Assembly: GCF_000826525.2 (NCBI RefSeq)
Contig: NZ_LN651331.1
Span: forward strand, 1 to 64,000
Reading direction: 5' to 3'
From: Mobilicoccus massiliensis
GTDB lineage: Bacteria; Actinomycetota; Actinomycetes; Actinomycetales; Dermatophilaceae
Length of the DNA stretch: 64,000 nucleotides
Below, in pieces: positions 62,941-64,000 of the stretch. The stretch's first letter is position 1, and each line of letters begins with the position of its first letter. A model generated the notes under the pieces. The model was not told the origin of the DNA. It worked only from the letters and a program-made list of their open reading frames with translations, and did no database searches. Both the position numbers and the translations under genes were made by a program.

Positions 62941-62963
62941 TTGTCGGTAGGTGTTCCTAGGGT
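62941..62963 (+). promoter_or_regulatory. RecA-NDp/PafBC-type promoter in the mobile element (2)
   Basis: TTGTCGGTA, eight bases, TAGGGT. The surrounding 30 bases are nearly identical to the promoter at 62457 (CGAGG before, GTCCG-TCGGCACTGCA after), so the module was duplicated. Serves the long gene at 63094 through a 125-base leader. Confidence 0.75.
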
Positions 62964-63093
62964 CCGTTCGGCACTGCACCTCGTGGCTCTCGACGGTCAG
63001 CCGCGATCACACATGCCACACAAGCTCGTGCTCAACACGGAGCACGTAAACGAAACGCGCCAATAACGGCGCACGAGAGAAAGGAAGACAGAT

Positions 63094-64000
63094 ATGTCTG
63101 GTAACACGAAGAGCAAGTCCACCAATGTGGTTGAGATGAAAGGAAGAAGCAACATGACTGAAGACAAGATGATGACCGACTGGATCAAGGCCTATGACGA
63201 AGCCATTGACAAGCACAATGACTTGACCATGCAGCACGGAGATGCAGAGCTTGCAGTCAATGCGATCGAGGATGCTTGGGAACGTGGCGAGGATGCTAGC
63301 AGTGCGGAAGACTACGCAATCGCCCAAGCGGACGTTAAGCGGCTCTCGTCTCTGCTGAGTGCAGCAAAGAATGACCTTGCGAACATCGAACGTGCTCGAC
63401 CCAGCGACCTTCGCTTGGCAATGGCACTTAGTGAAGTGGTCAGCAACATCTTCGGTGAGACCGTCAAGGTTGCCCGCACCGATGATGGGAACGGGCTCAC
63501 TCTCGTGCCCAGCGGGCAGATCGAGGTTAACAGTGGCGTGCTCAGTGGGAAGGTGCTGTTGTTTCGCGATGCAGTGAAGCTTTCCCTCGGCCTCGACACC
63601 GAAGCGCTGGACAGCGCATTGCGAGCTGAAGGTGTGTTCGCCGAGATTCGTTCACTGAAGCGCGGAAGCCGTGAGGGTGTGCAGCTCGATGTTCATTCGT
63701 ACGCACCCGAAGGGTTGCCCACGGTTGCCGATCAGCCGGATCGAGACCTGCTGCATGCGCTCGCCGAGTCCGCACTCAAGGACGCCGAAGCTGCACTGCT
63801 CGCACGGGACGTCCCAGTGGCCCTCGCTCGTGATGACCGAGGACGCGTGCTGTTTGACTTCACAGCACGACACAACGTGGACGTGCATAACGGTGATGAG
63901 GTGCGGACGACGGTTGCAACGTTCGTTCCCAAGCTCATGGGCGGCTACACCGACGGTGGTGAGATTCGACGCTACACGGAGGCGATCGGGCATCACGCAG
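63094..64000 (+). CDS. Unrecognised element protein, 3' end outside window
   Basis: Open from ATG 63094 to the window end (302 codons) without a stop. AAAGGAAG precedes the ATG. The N-terminal 25 residues are polar; residues about 28-105 form acidic helices with coiled-coil spacing; the rest mixes strands and helices (for example KVLLFRDAVKLSLGLD near 170 and LLHALAESALKDAEAALLARD near 225). I recognise no family. Codon use is intermediate GC, as in the rest of the element. The damage-type promoter at 62941 suggests expression upon induction. Confidence 0.75.
   Translation, partial: MSGNTKSKSTNVVEMKGRSNMTEDKMMTDWIKAYDEAIDKHNDLTMQHGDAELAVNAIEDAWERGEDASSAEDYAIAQADVKRLSSLLSAAKNDLANIERARPSDLRLAMALSEVVSNIFGETVKVARTDDGNGLTLVPSGQIEVNSGVLSGKVLLFRDAVKLSLGLDTEALDSALRAEGVFAEIRSLKRGSREGVQLDVHSYAPEGLPTVADQPDRDLLHALAESALKDAEAALLARDVPVALARDDRGRVLFDFTARHNVDVHNGDEVRTTVATFVPKLMGGYTDGGEIRRYTEAIGHHA

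Larger units (their letters stand above)
55256..64000. mobile_element. Integrated element with large serine recombinase (left part)
   Basis: Begins near 55,256 where yeeE/yedE homology stops and base composition and codon use change. Contents: serine recombinase, excisionase-like protein, small unknown genes, possible replication/regulatory protein, zinc protein, a 2.3-kb repeat-rich non-coding region and an unknown long gene crossing the window end. No capsid, portal or tail gene is present, so it could be a prophage arm, a satellite or another integrative element. The right end is outside the window. Confidence 0.8.

Overview
The chromosomal part (about 1-55,250) is very GC-rich, uses G/C-ending codons and frequent GTG starts, and packs genes with 4-8 bp stop/start overlaps. 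This points to a high-GC Actinomycetota, probably order Micrococcales; genus cannot be named from the sequence alone. The left end (TPR protein, HAD phosphatase, small protein, tlyA, NAD kinase, recN, then a Nudix hydrolase) follows the same order as the Rv1691-Rv1696/Rv1700 block of Mycobacterium tuberculosis.

Layout. 1-8 kb: that tlyA-nadK-recN block with a PNPOx-family gene inserted. 8-25 kb: mixed metabolism and transport (Uma2-like protein, a single ORF joining a drug/metabolite transporter to a MalY/PatB-type C-S lyase, a SLC13/DASS carrier, glyoxalase-fold protein, DUF418 protein, aspS, a copper-type YdhK lipoprotein, signal peptidase I, O-antigen-ligase-like protein, rarA, and a low-GC membrane-protein gene). 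25-34.5 kb: minus-strand tricorn protease and a complete dipeptide/oligopeptide ABC importer (binding protein, two permeases, two ATPases), a plausible peptide uptake and degradation set. 34.8-43.5 kb: alaS-ruvX-mltG-aroE-aroC-aroK-aroB, a conserved actinobacterial run making alanyl-tRNA, Holliday-junction resolution, glycan-strand termination and four shikimate-pathway enzymes. 43.6-51.3 kb: two-component system, a fused heterodimer-type ABC exporter carrying a fresh 186-bp internal duplication, and an orphan peptide-binding lipoprotein. 51.5-55.2 kb: efp-nusB, DUF3072 protein, OsmC protein, HhH-GPD protein, TusA and the tail of a YeeE/YedE transporter.

From about 55,256 to the window end lies an integrated mobile element of lower GC and different codon use. 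It carries a large serine recombinase, an excisionase-like HTH protein, several small unknown proteins, a zinc-ribbon/winged-helix protein, an FDXHR-like zinc protein and an unknown protein that runs off the window. It appears to have cut the yeeE/yedE gene, leaving only its 3' end beside tusA. Between 60,252 and 62,546 it has about 2.3 kb with no credible gene, filled with structured repeats: four copies of a three-stem hairpin whose stems vary in a compensatory way, and six copies of a GC-rich palindromic unit.

A shared regulatory theme is the RecA-independent DNA-damage promoter (RecA-NDp/PafBC type, TTGTCRGTG-N8-TAnnnT). Close matches sit directly before recN, rarA and the DUF3072 gene, each placing the transcript start at the start codon (leaderless mRNA), and two good matches lie inside the mobile element, suggesting it listens to the host's PafBC damage response. 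No tRNA, rRNA or CRISPR array was seen.
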